Shown piece by piece: positions 1 through 6,058 of a stretch of DNA of 6,058 nucleotides. Numbering within the stretch: the first letter of the stretch is position 1; each line of letters opens with the position of its first letter. The DNA lies in the NCBI GenBank assembly GCA_017964865.1, contig JAGCRE010000099.1, positions 1 to 6,058 on the forward strand, written 5' to 3'. The notes under the pieces are model-generated. The model made no database searches and was not told the DNA's origin. It saw only the letters and a list, made by a program, of their open reading frames with translations. The translations under genes and the position numbers were made by a program. The DNA comes from Alphaproteobacteria bacterium. Its GTDB lineage: Bacteria > Pseudomonadota > Alphaproteobacteria > Rs-D84.

Positions 1-437
1 ACATAGTTTTCAGATAACACATTGCCACCATTGACCGCCAGTGTCATTGAACCTTCTTCGTCCATAATATCGACCGGTGCGACATCTAAAAAACCGCGTT
101 CGCGTATTGCCGCCCAATGTGATTTAGAATCACTGCGATTGCCACCGTATGCGGTGTTGCATTCAACAATTGTTCCATCAACAATGCTGACCAAGTCTTT
201 TATCAATTCTGGTCGCAGATAATTTGTCTTGGCAGATTCGCCGGTACTCATTTTAATGCCGACCCGACCATTTGGCTTCCAATTCAATGCATTGTATGCA
301 CGAACCAAACCCGCCGGCGATATGTCGCGTGTAAAATACACAACTGGGACATCGTTTGTTTTTGCAATACTGTGTGCACCAATTGTGCCGGCAACAACCC
401 CCGCCGCAGCCAGTCCAATAATAGTTTGCTGTTTCAT
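1..437 (-). CDS. Exported DUF362 (putative Fe-S centre) protein, N-terminal part
   Basis: The first 145 codons are visible; the gene runs off the left edge, so the C-terminal part is missing. From residue 31 the sequence follows the DUF362 (COG2006/COG2768) pattern: VYFTRDISPAGLVRAYNAL, GIKMSTGE at 60-67, NYLRPELIKDLV at 72-83, GTIVECNTAYGG at 88-99 and VDIMDEEGSM at 122-131. Family members are uncharacterised proteins, often with a ferredoxin-like cluster further on; that part is not in view. Residues 1-25 look like a signal peptide or membrane anchor: one Lys, a hydrophobic stretch at 6-19, then small residues around A21-A25. There is no twin-arginine motif. The ATG at 437 is preceded by AAGGAG (448-443) with a 5-base spacer, which settles the start. 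It lies 15 bases behind the 75-residue gene and is probably the fifth gene of the operon. Family assignment is firm; the biochemical role is unknown. Confidence 0.88.
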   Translation of the reverse strand, partial: MKQQTIIGLAAAGVVAGTIGAHSIAKTNDVPVVYFTRDISPAGLVRAYNALNWKPNGRVGIKMSTGESAKTNYLRPELIKDLVSIVDGTIVECNTAYGGNRSDSKSHWAAIRERGFLDVAPVDIMDEEGSMTLAVNGGNVLSENY

Positions 438-452
438 TGTTTCTCCTTTGCT

Positions 453-680
453 TTATCTGCTTTTTTGTTGCAAAACGCTGGCGATATAGGCACGACCAAA
501 TGGCGTAAGTGCATATGTTTGTCCGCCTTGGGCATGACCGTTTCTTAATACGCCAATCATTTTTAATTCTTCTACTACACGAGGTTTTTTTAAGTTATTC
601 AACGCACCCATATACCCGTATGGGTATTTTTTAACGTGTTCCAGAACGGTGATAACGTCTTGTTCGTGTTGGTTGGTCAT
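453..680 (-). CDS. Small winged-helix-like protein, 75 aa
   Basis: No named family recognised. The 75 residues read like a single winged-helix domain: an N-terminal helix (about 3-18, EQDVITVLEHVKKY), a short helix followed by a recognition-like helix rich in Lys and Arg (about 23-41), then a wing-like stretch GGQTYALTPFGRAYIASVL at 52-70. The pattern 'L..IGVLRNG...GGQTYALT.FGR.Y' is what small PadR/MarR-like regulators and other DNA-binding wHTH proteins show, where 'Y.LT..G' closes the wing. DNA binding is inferred from this pattern only. The start is supported by AAGGAG at 692-687, 6 bases before the ATG and directly after the TAA of the upstream gene. The gene ends 15 bases before the DUF362 gene. 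It could be an autoregulator of the operon or a partner of the 408-residue protein. The short length is probably genuine because both ends are tightly packed against neighbours. Confidence 0.75.
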   Translation of the reverse strand: MTNQHEQDVITVLEHVKKYPYGYMGALNNLKKPRVVEELKMIGVLRNGHAQGGQTYALTPFGRAYIASVLQQKSR

Positions 681-692
681 TTTGTACTCCTT

Positions 693-1919
693 TTATTGCG
701 ATAAAATGTCTCTGTGTTGTGATATCAGTTTGGATAATTCCAGTGCAGCTTTTTTCCCTACTGATACACCACCATTGTTAGATGTTTCTGGGCTGATACA
801 ACAGCCATTGCCCAGCATTTCGTCAATTAAACCTTCGTTTGATCGAACAAAAGGTTGCATTGCACGAACAATTTGCTGTTCCAGTTTTGGATTTCGTGCA
901 TACATATAAATTGTTATCGGGTCATGGCGGGTTAAAATTTCTGAATAGTAATAATCGGCCTTGGGGAACTTATAGGCATAAATATACTGACCACCGTCCT
1001 GGACAACAATATCGTCCAATGCTTTTAATGTCGCTTCATATATATTCACATTACAACTGATATGAAACGCGACAAAATTTTTATTGCCATTTATTGGTGG
1101 TAATGTATTTCCACGACAACTGCGGAACCAAGTCCAATCTTGGCGACCGTCCATTTTTATATCACGTCCCAAAGTTTCCCAACTTTGCGGTTTAGGATAT
1201 TGTTGAGATTTGAACAAATTTATTGAATTACTGCAACGTGCCAAAGCGTATTCGCACGCATTGTTATATTCTTTTTCGCTGACATCGGCATAGTGGCCGT
1301 CTTGCTTGAAACGTATTTTTTGATACAGTAATTGAACGTCGCCGCCCCCAGAATTTATCATTTCCAAAATAGCAACGTTGGATATATTTGGGTATTTCGC
1401 CTTTATCGTATCAAACAGCATATTGATGACATCGTTGCGGGCATCGTTATACTGGGCAACCTTGGACGGTGTTGGTTGTTCAATGTGTGTGAACCAGTAA
1501 TACCAGCCACCGTTTTCGTGATGTCGTTTTTCCAGTTTTACCCCAAATGCGACCATTTCACCATTTAATTGTAACCATTCGCTGTCACTCAGTCGGTCTG
1601 CGGGTAACCCAGCAGATTCCCCGCTGGCCAAAAAAGTGTTCAGGTATTTATCGAAATTCCTGCTGGCCCGGTCGCGTAAACTGACGATTTTCTGTGGTGT
1701 GGGTGTGGTGCGTGTGAACCAATAATACCAGCCACCACTTCTGTGTTGTTGTTTTACCATTTTTATGCCCAATGGTGCCAGTTCGTTATTTAATAATGCC
1801 CATTCGGTATCAGACAATCTTGCCGCAGGCAAGCCAGTTGTTTGACCAGTTTTCAGAAAGTCGTTTAAGTGTCTTTCAAAATTCTTACTGGCTTTATCCC
1901 GTAAATTGCTGGTTGGCAT
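693..1919 (-). CDS. Tandem-repeat protein with HopA1/OspF-like C-terminal domain (tentative), 408 aa
   Basis: I cannot name this gene. Residues 6-75 and 81-151 are two copies of one module, each starting LRD(K/R)AS(K/R)NF and ending GGWYYWFT plus a PTP linker. Residues 156-400 form a second domain. Its motif order resembles HopA1-type effectors and the HopA1-like lyases of lanthipeptide clusters: LLYQKIRF (197-204), a Trp and DG segment (247-263), FHIS (285-288), YKFPKADYY (316-324), RHDPITIYMYAR (331-342), then GNG..ISPE...GGVSVGKKAALEL (370-394). In the related OspF/SpvC phosphothreonine lyases the catalytic set includes the FHIS His, a Lys, an Arg and a Tyr; H286, K317 or K320, R331 and Y338 could correspond. 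The Lys that precedes FHIS in OspF/SpvC is Ala here. No signal peptide or membrane segment is seen, so it acts in the cytosol or is delivered by a specialised secretion system. The ATG at 1919 has AGGA at 1930-1927, 7 bases upstream. The reading frame is very likely real; the function is a hypothesis. Confidence 0.8.
   Translation of the reverse strand: MPTSNLRDKASKNFERHLNDFLKTGQTTGLPAARLSDTEWALLNNELAPLGIKMVKQQHRSGGWYYWFTRTTPTPQKIVSLRDRASRNFDKYLNTFLASGESAGLPADRLSDSEWLQLNGEMVAFGVKLEKRHHENGGWYYWFTHIEQPTPSKVAQYNDARNDVINMLFDTIKAKYPNISNVAILEMINSGGGDVQLLYQKIRFKQDGHYADVSEKEYNNACEYALARCSNSINLFKSQQYPKPQSWETLGRDIKMDGRQDWTWFRSCRGNTLPPINGNKNFVAFHISCNVNIYEATLKALDDIVVQDGGQYIYAYKFPKADYYYSEILTRHDPITIYMYARNPKLEQQIVRAMQPFVRSNEGLIDEMLGNGCCISPETSNNGGVSVGKKAALELSKLISQHRDILSQ
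1488..1679 (-). repeat. Coding tandem repeat, copy 2 (residues 81-144)
   Basis: Second copy of the module: LRDRASRNF, GLPADRLSDSEW, then HENGGWYYWFT. The phase is kept without gaps over 64 residues, followed by a linker one residue longer than in copy 1 before the shared PTP. The invariant GGWYYWFT and (S/T)EW suggest a small folded domain with an aromatic surface, possibly for binding a partner or ligand. I do not recognise the module as a known domain. Confidence 0.9.
1713..1904 (-). repeat. Coding tandem repeat, copy 1 (residues 6-69)
   Basis: First copy of the N-terminal module of the 408-residue protein. Its core features are LRDKASKNF, GLPAARLSDTEW, a Leu-rich stretch and HRSGGWYYWFT. 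Copy 2 lies exactly 225 bases (75 codons) downstream in the gene. By hand count 37 of 64 aligned residues are identical, and most of the rest are conservative changes (K/R, E/D, T/S, L/M). The end of the module is best conserved in DNA too: 'gtgaacca.taataccagccacc' occurs on the plus strand near 1714 and near 1489. Confidence 0.9.
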
Positions 1920-1934
1920 AATTATATCCTTTTG

Positions 1935-3245
1935 TTATTTCCATTTTTTATTCAAAATGTCACCGGATTTGATGTATTCGGGAGTTGATGATTTTAATTT
2001 TTTGCGTGCACGTTTTGCATATGTTTTTGCGTTCTTTTCATCGTTGTTCAGGTTATAGTATTCGGCCATTGCCCAATCGGCACGACCATCGCCATCGTCA
2101 AAAGTCTTGGCCAGTGTCCAATATGCCAATGGTGTTGGTTCGACCAATATCGCGGTGCGGACCAATTCGGCGGCACGTGTTTTGTCGTCGGGTTTGTTCC
2201 GTTCGGTTAACACAATCGCCAGTGCTGTTTGAATTTGTGGGGCATCGGGCAATAATTCCAGTGACTTTTCATATGCAGAAACACTGTCGTCATAGTGTCC
2301 AAATTGAAATTCAATATCGCCCAGCAATTCATAATAATACGGGTTGTTTGGGTTGCGTGATATCAATGTGCGGGTTCCCACACGTGCCGTATCTAAATCG
2401 CCACCACGCATATTTGCAATTGCACGTGCATAAATGGCGGCATCTGTTTTGTTAGAGTAGGGATATTTGGTCAACACCACCTTTGGTGAATCCAGGTATC
2501 CAATCAGTTTTGCACGAACCAATTCGAATTCGACACTTTGGCGGGTGGTGGTCTTTTTATCTTGTTTTGTGGTAAGTGTTGTCTTTGCGATTTTTTCACG
2601 TGCATTTTTTATGCGTTCCGATGTCAACGGGTGGTTTATTCGATTTGGGTTAACGCGTGATTCAATCGCGTCCGACATATCACGCATTTGTTCGAATACA
2701 ACAATCAGTGCGTTCGGGTCAATGCCGGCACGATTAAGAATATCAACCCCCATATCATCGGCAATTCTTTCTTCGTCACGTGAAAAAGCCAACATTGATT
2801 GTTGGGCAACGCCACTTGCCCCGGCCAGAACACCGGCCCCCAAAGACGGATTGCCACCCGCAACCATTAAACCAATCCCCAGTGCCTGAATCATCATGGC
2901 ACGTTTCATTTCACTTTCCATACGGGCAGACATTTGTGCCATGTGGCCGCCAATTGTGTGTCCTAATTCGTGGGCAACAACCGCTTGTAATGCCGCCGGA
3001 GATTTTATTTGTTTAATCAGGCCTGTATAGATATATACATCTTCGCCACCCATAACAAACGCATTAAAATCATCGTCATCAACAATATGCACATTTAATC
3101 GTCCGTCGGGAATATCAGCCGCCGTTGCAAGTGGCGAAATCAATTCGGTTAATGACTTTTCCACCTCGGTATCATTAATAAGCGATGCCGCATACGTCGG
3201 CAGTGCCAAAAATAACGCAACAAAAATCGTAATCAATTTACGCAC
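1935..3245 (-). CDS. Periplasmic M48 zinc metalloprotease with TPR-like repeats (BepA/YfgC type)
   Basis: This is a secreted zinc endopeptidase of family M48, COG4783 type. BepA, the E. coli member, degrades misfolded outer-membrane proteins and assists LptD assembly; a similar envelope quality-control role here is inferred. Residues 1-19 are a Sec signal peptide (MRKLITIF..., cleavage likely after TYA at 17-19). The catalytic HELGH is at 92-96. The third zinc ligand should be E159 in the ExxAD motif EERIAD (158-163). H205 in NHPLTSERI has about the spacing of the regulatory His246 of BepA. Residues 115-150 are hydrophobic and Gly/Ala-rich, as in the active-site loop region. From about 240 to 415 the sequence is helical and TPR-like, clearest at about 302-335. 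At 436 residues it is somewhat shorter than E. coli BepA (487). The start is GTG, overlapping the recG stop by 8 bases; GGGGTGA at 3258-3252 is a plausible ribosome site, and the first internal ATG would delete the signal peptide. Confidence 0.93.
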   Translation of the reverse strand: MRKLITIFVALFLALPTYAASLINDTEVEKSLTELISPLATAADIPDGRLNVHIVDDDDFNAFVMGGEDVYIYTGLIKQIKSPAALQAVVAHELGHTIGGHMAQMSARMESEMKRAMMIQALGIGLMVAGGNPSLGAGVLAGASGVAQQSMLAFSRDEERIADDMGVDILNRAGIDPNALIVVFEQMRDMSDAIESRVNPNRINHPLTSERIKNAREKIAKTTLTTKQDKKTTTRQSVEFELVRAKLIGYLDSPKVVLTKYPYSNKTDAAIYARAIANMRGGDLDTARVGTRTLISRNPNNPYYYELLGDIEFQFGHYDDSVSAYEKSLELLPDAPQIQTALAIVLTERNKPDDKTRAAELVRTAILVEPTPLAYWTLAKTFDDGDGRADWAMAEYYNLNNDEKNAKTYAKRARKKLKSSTPEYIKSGDILNKKWK

Positions 3246-5292
3246 CGACGTTCACCCCACAATCAAAAATAGCCATTAAATCACGTGTCCAGTCGTCAAT
3301 TTCATTGTTGCGTGCCGCACTGGACGCCAATTTGAATAAATCACGATGTTCACGATAATCAACAAAGTGATATTGTATCCAGCCCGACTGACGTGTTCCC
3401 AATAATTCGCCAACACCACGCATCATTAAGTCTTGTTCGGCAATTACAAATCCGTCATCGGTTTCGCACAGGACGTTTAATCGCTTTAATCCGTCGGGCG
3501 ACAGGTTGTTTCCATATATTAAAATGCAATAAGATTGTTTATTGCCACGTCCAACGCGTCCGCGTAATTGGTGTAATGCCGCCAGCCCAAACCGTTCGGC
3601 ATTTTCAATAACTATAATTGTTGCATGGGGGACATCAATACCAACCTCAATCACCGTAGTTGCAACCAATATATTCATGCCTGAATTGTCATCGGCAAAT
3701 TCTGCCATTATGGCATCACGCTGTTTTTTATCCATTTGCCCATGAACCAGACCGACGTTTTTGAAAACCGTCTTTAATGATTCATATCGTGTTTGAACCG
3801 CGGTCATATCGGACACTTCGGATTCTTCGACCAATGGGCATATCCAGAATACTTTCGCCCCATTTGCGATTTGCGGACTGATACGCGAAACCAGGTCACC
3901 AACACGTGCCATTGGCAATTTTGTTGTTTTAATTGGCAACCGACCCGCAGGCTTTTGATTTATAATAGAAATATCCATATCACCATAAATCGTCATCGAC
4001 AGTGTTCGTGGAATCGGGGTTGCCGATAATGCCAACAGGTCGGGTTTGTTACCCTTTTGACGTAATGCCTCGCGTTGTTGCACACCAAAACGATGCTGTT
4101 CATCGACAATAACCAATCCTAAATCACGATATTCCACGTCATTTGAAAACAGTGCGTGTGTCCCCACAACCAGTTTAGTTCGACCCGAACGCAATGATAT
4201 TAATTTTTCGCGTCTGGACACCCCCTTGTCCCGGCCGGTCAAAATATCACACACAATACCGATTTTGTCGCACATAGGTTTTAATTTTGCAAAATGTTGC
4301 TGGGCCAGTGTATCGGTCGGTGCAACCAATGCGGTTTGACCGCCCGATTCCGCCATTTTAACCGCCGCCGCCATTGCAACAATAGTTTTACCCGAACCGA
4401 CATCCCCCTGGACCAGACGCATCATCGGGACGTCGGCCGACATATCTTTGAATATTTCATTTATCGTGCGGTTTTGTGCATCGGTCAATTCAAATGGTAA
4501 AATATCACGGAATTTTGGTAACAAATCATACTTTTTTTGACGAACAGTGCGACGGAATTTAACATCGGCCCGGTTTTTGCGACTTATTGCGATTGCCGAT
4601 TGATGGGCCAGTAATTCACAATATGCTAATTTTGCAATATATGTTGAATTTGGTGCCAGGTCATCATTACTTTGTGGAAAATGCACATGCCGTAACGCAT
4701 CAAAGAATTCCATCGTTCGTTCATCGGCACCGTTTGTGTGTTCGGGTAATGCGACAAAAATCTGGTCGCGAACATTTGCAAATGTTTTCTGGGTTAACCC
4801 TTCGCCAGATGGGTAAATCGCCTGGTTTTTTGGGATTTTTTCGGCATTTTGCATTTCTTCGACAAAATCGGGGTGGTTAATTGTTGGGCGACCCGCAATC
4901 ATTTCGATTTTGCCACTGACAATTCGCCACGATCCAACCGGTAATTTATTTAACCAGTAATCCAGGTAGGACGAATTAAAGAACTGAATTACGACCATCT
5001 GGCCAGTTTTGTCGGCACAAATGATTTGCGTTGGACGTTTACGACCCCGACCAAATGTGCCACCACGACGATGCGATTTAACCAATAACTGAATTGTAAT
5101 TGTATCACCGTATGTTGTGTCTGTAACATTTTCGGTAATTTCACGATTTCGAACCGATGATGGTGCGTGCAACAGAAAATCCAAAACCCGTCGCCCGCCC
5201 AAAACATCGTTAAAACGGGCGGCCAAGACCGGCCCAACCCCGCGAATAAATTGCAGGTCCATATTCAAAAAATCAGCCAAATCTTTCTTCAT
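3238..5292 (-). CDS. recG: ATP-dependent DNA helicase RecG
   Basis: RecG is a cytosolic superfamily 2 double-strand DNA translocase that regresses stalled replication forks and processes branched recombination intermediates. The 684 residues match the usual length (693 in E. coli). The N-terminal wedge/OB region (about 10-150) begins with FIRGVGPVLAARF and has a basic Gly/Arg-rich loop at 75-87. The motor domains show all expected motifs: Walker A GDVGSGKT (296-303), APTDTLAQQH (324-333), VGTHALF (376-382), DEQH box (397-400), SATPIPRT (423-430), VHGQM (516-520), ATTVIEVGIDVP (544-555) and QLRGRVGRG (575-583). The RecG-specific C-terminal region follows, with DLMMRGVGELLGTRQSG at 621-637. All catalytic residues are present, so it should be active. 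It is the first gene of the operon. The ATG at 5292 has no Shine-Dalgarno sequence; an in-frame stop just upstream (5314-5316) excludes a longer start, and Met11 has no better site. Confidence 0.98.
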   Translation of the reverse strand: MKKDLADFLNMDLQFIRGVGPVLAARFNDVLGGRRVLDFLLHAPSSVRNREITENVTDTTYGDTITIQLLVKSHRRGGTFGRGRKRPTQIICADKTGQMVVIQFFNSSYLDYWLNKLPVGSWRIVSGKIEMIAGRPTINHPDFVEEMQNAEKIPKNQAIYPSGEGLTQKTFANVRDQIFVALPEHTNGADERTMEFFDALRHVHFPQSNDDLAPNSTYIAKLAYCELLAHQSAIAISRKNRADVKFRRTVRQKKYDLLPKFRDILPFELTDAQNRTINEIFKDMSADVPMMRLVQGDVGSGKTIVAMAAAVKMAESGGQTALVAPTDTLAQQHFAKLKPMCDKIGIVCDILTGRDKGVSRREKLISLRSGRTKLVVGTHALFSNDVEYRDLGLVIVDEQHRFGVQQREALRQKGNKPDLLALSATPIPRTLSMTIYGDMDISIINQKPAGRLPIKTTKLPMARVGDLVSRISPQIANGAKVFWICPLVEESEVSDMTAVQTRYESLKTVFKNVGLVHGQMDKKQRDAIMAEFADDNSGMNILVATTVIEVGIDVPHATIIVIENAERFGLAALHQLRGRVGRGNKQSYCILIYGNNLSPDGLKRLNVLCETDDGFVIAEQDLMMRGVGELLGTRQSGWIQYHFVDYREHRDLFKLASSAARNNEIDDWTRDLMAIFDCGVNVGA
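3252..3258 (-). promoter_or_regulatory. Ribosome binding site of the M48 protease gene, inside recG
   Basis: GGGGTGA on the minus strand, with GGTGA complementary to the 16S rRNA tail, lies 6 bases upstream of the GTG at 3245. It falls within the last codons of recG. It is the reason for choosing the GTG start, and it implies that recG translation feeds into the protease gene. Confidence 0.55.
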
Positions 5293-5293
5293 A

Positions 5294-5329
5294 TATATAA
5301 AATGTAGCCAATTTTACGCTGTTATTCAA
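5294..5329 (-). promoter_or_regulatory. Candidate sigma-70-type promoter of recG operon
   Basis: On the minus strand TTGAAT (5329-5324) and TACATT (5306-5301) are separated by exactly 17 bases; each matches four of six consensus positions. Transcription would begin around 5294-5295, two to three bases before the recG ATG. The boxes are weak and the region is AT-rich, so this may be chance. Confidence 0.35.
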
Positions 5330-5387
5330 TACATAAATTTTTGGGTTTGATTTTTATTTTAAGAATGATAACCTTTAGATTCCATAC

Positions 5388-5394
5388 AGAAGGA
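5388..5394 (+). promoter_or_regulatory. Ribosome binding site of the mprF-like gene
   Basis: AGAAGGA ends 5 bases before the ATG at 5400. It supports that ATG over the out-of-frame ATGs further upstream in the spacer. Confidence 0.7.
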
Positions 5395-5399
5395 TATTT

Positions 5400-6058
5400 A
5401 TGTCAGTCAAAGCAAAACGCCTGTTTAAACGCATCATCAGTTATGCAGGTTTGTTCTTTTTTGTTGTTGCTGCCGTTATGTTGTGGTGGCAGTTGCGTAA
5501 TTACAGCATATATGACATTGCACACACAATGCTGAATATTCCGTTTATCAATCTGCTTATGGCGTGTTGTGCGTGTTTGGCGGGGTATTTTGCGTTATCT
5601 TTATATGACTTTTTGGCACTGAATTATGTAGGCGAGGCGAAAAAGGTCGTATGGTGGAAATGGATGCTGGCTGGGATGCTGGGGTTCGCAATCAGTAATA
5701 ATGCCGGACATGCGGTTGTGTCGGGTGGGGCAATTCGGTATCGTCTTTATACCCGTTGGCGTATTCGCGGTGGCGATATTGTAAAAATGCTGACTATTTC
5801 GGGAATAACATATACACTGGGGTGTGCGGCGATATTTATTATTGGCTATTTCCTTATACCGCCGGAATTCTTTGAACAGTCAACCGGGGCGAACATCGGG
5901 TTCACCGCAATATTTATCGGGTGCATTGCAGCGATAGTCGCGTATTTTGCCGCAACGGTGATTTTCCATAAAAAGACCATTAAAATCGGCAAATTGAATT
6001 TTGACGTGCCGACAACCAAAATGGCAGCATTACAAATGTTGCTGGGGGTGGTTGATGG
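5400..6058 (+). CDS. mprF: MprF-like phosphatidylglycerol lysyltransferase/flippase, N-terminal part
   Basis: The first 219 codons are visible and the gene leaves the right edge. The protein is strongly hydrophobic, with predicted membrane segments at about 14-30, 48-70, 86-106, 130-153 and 167-189, and a sixth starting near 207. The stretch SNNAGHAVVSGGAIRYRLY at 99-117 is the signature of the N-terminal flippase domain of MprF (LPG_synthase_TM, COG0392). MprF moves aminoacylated phosphatidylglycerol across the inner membrane, and in full-length enzymes a C-terminal GNAT-type domain attaches lysine or alanine from tRNA. This lowers surface charge and protects against cationic antimicrobial peptides. 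Whether the synthase domain is present cannot be seen; a stand-alone flippase-type (YbhN/UPF0104-like) protein is the alternative. The start has a good ribosome site. It is transcribed divergently from recG. Confidence 0.85.
   Translation, partial: MSVKAKRLFKRIISYAGLFFFVVAAVMLWWQLRNYSIYDIAHTMLNIPFINLLMACCACLAGYFALSLYDFLALNYVGEAKKVVWWKWMLAGMLGFAISNNAGHAVVSGGAIRYRLYTRWRIRGGDIVKMLTISGITYTLGCAAIFIIGYFLIPPEFFEQSTGANIGFTAIFIGCIAAIVAYFAATVIFHKKTIKIGKLNFDVPTTKMAALQMLLGVVD

Larger units (their letters stand above)
5293..5399. promoter_or_regulatory. Divergent promoter region between recG and the mprF-like gene
   Basis: This 107-base AT-rich spacer is the only sizeable non-coding stretch in the window and lies between two divergently read genes, so it must hold their promoters. 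I see a plausible minus-strand promoter for recG (listed separately). For the plus-strand gene only a weak match exists: TTGATT at 5347-5352 without a well-spaced -10 box. GATAAC at 5367-5372 resembles a -10 box but is too close to it. No strong inverted repeat or operator is evident. Confidence 0.6.

Noticed and set aside
1488..1904. Repeats as a CRISPR array or mobile-element trace
   Set aside because: Only two copies with a 225-base period, conserved at the protein level and in frame, which is a coding domain duplication.
1985..2889. Open frames of 156 and 140 codons on the plus strand
   Set aside because: They lie opposite the M48 protease gene, have Cys/His/Arg-rich or low-complexity translations with no family resemblance and no ribosome sites, and are shadows of a strongly supported gene.
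4989..5237. 82-codon frame on the minus strand inside recG
   Set aside because: It is an out-of-frame shadow of the RecG N-terminal domain, whose own frame is intact with all motifs.
453..5292. Possible stop-codon reassignment, since all four visible stops in the minus-strand genes are TAA
   Set aside because: Four stops are too few to judge, no in-frame TGA is read through, and Trp is encoded by TGG throughout.
5347..5374. Sigma-70 promoter for the mprF-like gene (TTGATT with TAACCT or GATAAC)
   Set aside because: Either the -10 match is only three of six or the spacing is 14 bases; not strong enough to annotate.
5341..5535. 64-codon plus-strand frame starting at the ATG at 5341 region
   Set aside because: It overlaps the mprF-like gene in another frame, lacks a ribosome site, and the frame from 5400 carries clear family motifs.

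Overview
The window holds six protein-coding genes, two of them cut off by its edges, and almost no non-coding DNA. It looks like a moderately AT-rich bacterial chromosome. The protein sequences (RecG, an exported DUF362 protein, an MprF-like membrane protein and a periplasmic M48 protease) suggest a proteobacterium, most likely a host-associated alphaproteobacterium with a compact genome. That taxonomic guess is inference only. I see no RNA gene, CRISPR array, insertion sequence or phage gene.

Left and centre, minus strand (5292 down to 1): five genes read in one direction and form a tight putative operon. The order is recG, a secreted M48 zinc protease with TPR-like repeats (BepA/YfgC type), a 408-residue protein with an N-terminal tandem repeat and a tentative HopA1/OspF-like C-terminal domain, a 75-residue winged-helix-like protein, and the N-terminal part of an exported DUF362 protein. 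Successive junctions are an 8-base overlap and gaps of 15, 12 and 15 bases. In the last three, the Shine-Dalgarno sequence lies directly after the stop codon of the preceding gene, so co-transcription and translational coupling are likely.

Right, plus strand (5400 to 6058): a divergent gene begins a polytopic membrane protein with the flippase-domain signature of MprF, the phosphatidylglycerol lysyltransferase/flippase. It leaves the window after 219 codons. The 107-base AT-rich spacer between it and recG must hold the promoters in both directions. A candidate recG promoter sits so close to the recG ATG that the message may be leaderless.

Working together: RecG (fork repair) has no obvious functional link to the genes behind it. 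M48 protease and DUF362 carry export signals, and MprF acts on the cytoplasmic membrane, so much of the neighbourhood concerns the envelope. The most unusual gene is the 408-residue one. It has no export signal, carries two copies of an unrecognised ~75-residue module ending in GGWYYWFT, and has a C-terminal half whose motif order resembles the HopA1/OspF lyase superfamily known from type III effectors and lanthipeptide synthesis.
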